Made by a program: the position numbers and the translations under genes
From: DASTCC01 sp035711465
Lineage (GTDB): Bacteria; Acidobacteriota; Vicinamibacteria; Vicinamibacterales; SCN-69-37
Direction: 5' to 3'
Length of the DNA stretch: 15,207 bases
Assembly: GCA_035711465.1 (NCBI GenBank)
Contig: DASTCC010000279.1
Location: 1-15,207, forward strand
Notes under the pieces: generated by a model
Told to the model about the DNA's origin: nothing
Databases searched by the model: none
The model's input: the letters and a program-made list of their open reading frames with translations, nothing else
Shown: in pieces, positions 14,532 through 15,207 of the stretch
How positions within the stretch are numbered: the stretch's first letter is position 1
Layout of the letters: each line of letters begins with the position of its first letter

Positions 14532-14640
14532 GACTCAAAACTTCACACTCAAGACTTCACACTTGGGTTCTCTTGCCCAGAGAAACAGTCGGCGGCGCAA
14601 CGCGCCGCCCACCTCAGTCTTGAGTGTGAAGTTTTGAGTC
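14532..14640. repeat. 25-bp perfect inverted repeat of heptamers enclosing two hairpins
   Basis: Positions 14532-14556 are the exact reverse complement of 14616-14640. The arms are heptamers: on the minus strand CCCAAGT, GTGAAGT, CTTGAGT, GTGAAGT, TTTGAGT (14567 down to 14533); on the plus strand CTTGAGT, GTGAAGT, TTTGAGT, CTTGAGT (14619-14646). The 59-nt loop contains two perfect hairpins: a 6-bp stem with 5-nt loop (14568-14584) and an 8-bp all-GC stem with AAC loop (14591-14609). It lies between the convergent stops of glgC and sixA and could terminate both. It is AT-rich relative to its surroundings. Confidence 0.92.
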
Positions 14641-14669
14641 TTGAGTTCTCAGCTTTCAATTCCCCGCAC

Positions 14670-15206
14670 TTACCGTCGCAACATCCTCGGCGTCCCGACC
14701 CACACCAGCTGTCCGCTGCCGTGCGGGGGCAGCGTCGCGACGTCGATGCGGGCGACGCCGCCCTTCTTGAACGGGATGGCCGTATGCGCACCGATGAGCC
14801 AGGCGGCCAGTTCGCCCATCCCCGGCTCGTGGCCGACGAGGGCGATGGCGCTCGCGCCCGAGTGGGCTTCCAGCGCCTTCGCGACCGCCGCCGGCGAGTG
14901 GCCCGGCGCCAGCGCGTCGAGCGTCGCCAGGATCGGCTTGGGCGTGAGACCGGCGACGACGATCTGCGCCGTCTGCTCGGCGCGCACCAACGGGCTGGTG
15001 ACGACGACGTCGATCTCGACGCCGAGCGCGACCAGCCCGCGGACGACCTCGCGCATGCGGGCGCGGCCCTTGTGGGTGAGCGGGCGCTTCGAGTCGTCGG
15101 GCCACTCGTCGCTGCGCTCGGCGGCGATCGCGTGCCGGACCAGATACAGCGTGCAGCCGCGCGTACGGCCAGCCTCGCGGCGTTTCATCGGAGCCTTCGC
15201 ACTCAT
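14670..15206 (-). CDS. sixA: SixA-like phosphohistidine phosphatase
   Basis: Histidine phosphatase superfamily (phosphoglycerate-mutase-like) member. E. coli SixA removes phosphate from histidine-phosphorylated proteins. The 178-residue product contains the catalytic LYLVRHAIA (20-28, R24 and H25), a second phosphate-binding Arg in TSPLVRAEQTA (R75), and the second catalytic His in ALVGHEPGMGELA (H126). The core is the short SixA length. The start is uncertain: ATG 15206 lies at the window edge, so its upstream signals cannot be seen. ATG 15188 with AAGG 5 nt upstream would give 172 residues with 14 residues before the catalytic strand. Convergent with glgC. Confidence 0.88.
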   Translation of the reverse strand: MSAKAPMKRREAGRTRGCTLYLVRHAIAAERSDEWPDDSKRPLTHKGRARMREVVRGLVALGVEIDVVVTSPLVRAEQTAQIVVAGLTPKPILATLDALAPGHSPAAVAKALEAHSGASAIALVGHEPGMGELAAWLIGAHTAIPFKKGGVARIDVATLPPHGSGQLVWVGTPRMLRR

Positions 15207-15207
15207 C

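Noticed and set aside
1..15207. Prophage, integrative element or defence island
   Set aside because: No integrase, transposase, tRNA attachment site or phage gene is visible; gene content is chromosomal housekeeping and regulation.

Overview
The window is G+C-rich (roughly two-thirds by eye) and densely coding, with short gaps, frequent GTG starts and the strong third-position GC bias that opens long false frames on the antisense strand. The gene families (imuA-imuB-dnaE2 mutasome cassette, stand-alone DsbD-alpha protein, Pit/Pap phosphate uptake, PhoB/PhoR) and the acidobacterial look of ImuB suggest an environmental bacterium, possibly Acidobacteriota (Vicinamibacteria-like). That placement is inference from protein style, not from a marker gene.

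Layout. Positions 1-5422 (minus strand) hold the SOS mutasome operon imuA > imuB > dnaE2, with dnaE2 running off the left edge. A promoter and operator candidates lie just upstream of imuA. A divergent MFS exporter (5594-6880, +) follows, facing a membrane-anchored DsbD-alpha-like protein (6954-7529, -). Positions 7585-10037 (+) hold a PhoB-like regulator and a PhoR-like kinase, overlapping by 4 nt. They converge, with another 4-nt overlap, on a Pit phosphate transporter and its DUF47/PhoU-like partner (10034-11665, -). A second PhoB-like regulator without a kinase (11874-12563, +) is divergent from the pap-pit pair. The shared spacer carries 11-bp-phased heptamers laid out like a Pho box. A 65-codon unknown gene overlaps the end of this regulator on the minus strand, followed by about 520 bp with no convincing gene. 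The window ends with glgC (13263-14516, +) and convergent sixA (14670-15206, -).

Working together: the left third is DNA-damage-inducible translesion mutagenesis. The middle is phosphate sensing and uptake, with two PhoB-type regulators around one kinase and one low-affinity transporter. The right end is glycogen precursor synthesis and a phosphohistidine phosphatase.

The most unusual signal is a set of five loci built from tandem 7-nt words (variants GTGCTRR, GCTCGGG, RGGCTRC, YTTGAGT/GTGAAGT), three of them folded into inverted repeats. Each locus uses its own heptamer, but they share the 7-nt period and usually the inverted layout. One fills the entire imuB-dnaE2 gap and leaves dnaE2 with no visible ribosome binding site. 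One lies in frame inside dnaE2. One contributes the stop codons of both flanking convergent genes. One, between glgC and sixA, is a 25-bp perfect inverted repeat enclosing two further perfect hairpins. No transposase is visible, and I know of no named repeat family that matches them. A second genome-scale signal is strong over-representation of the palindrome CGATCG.
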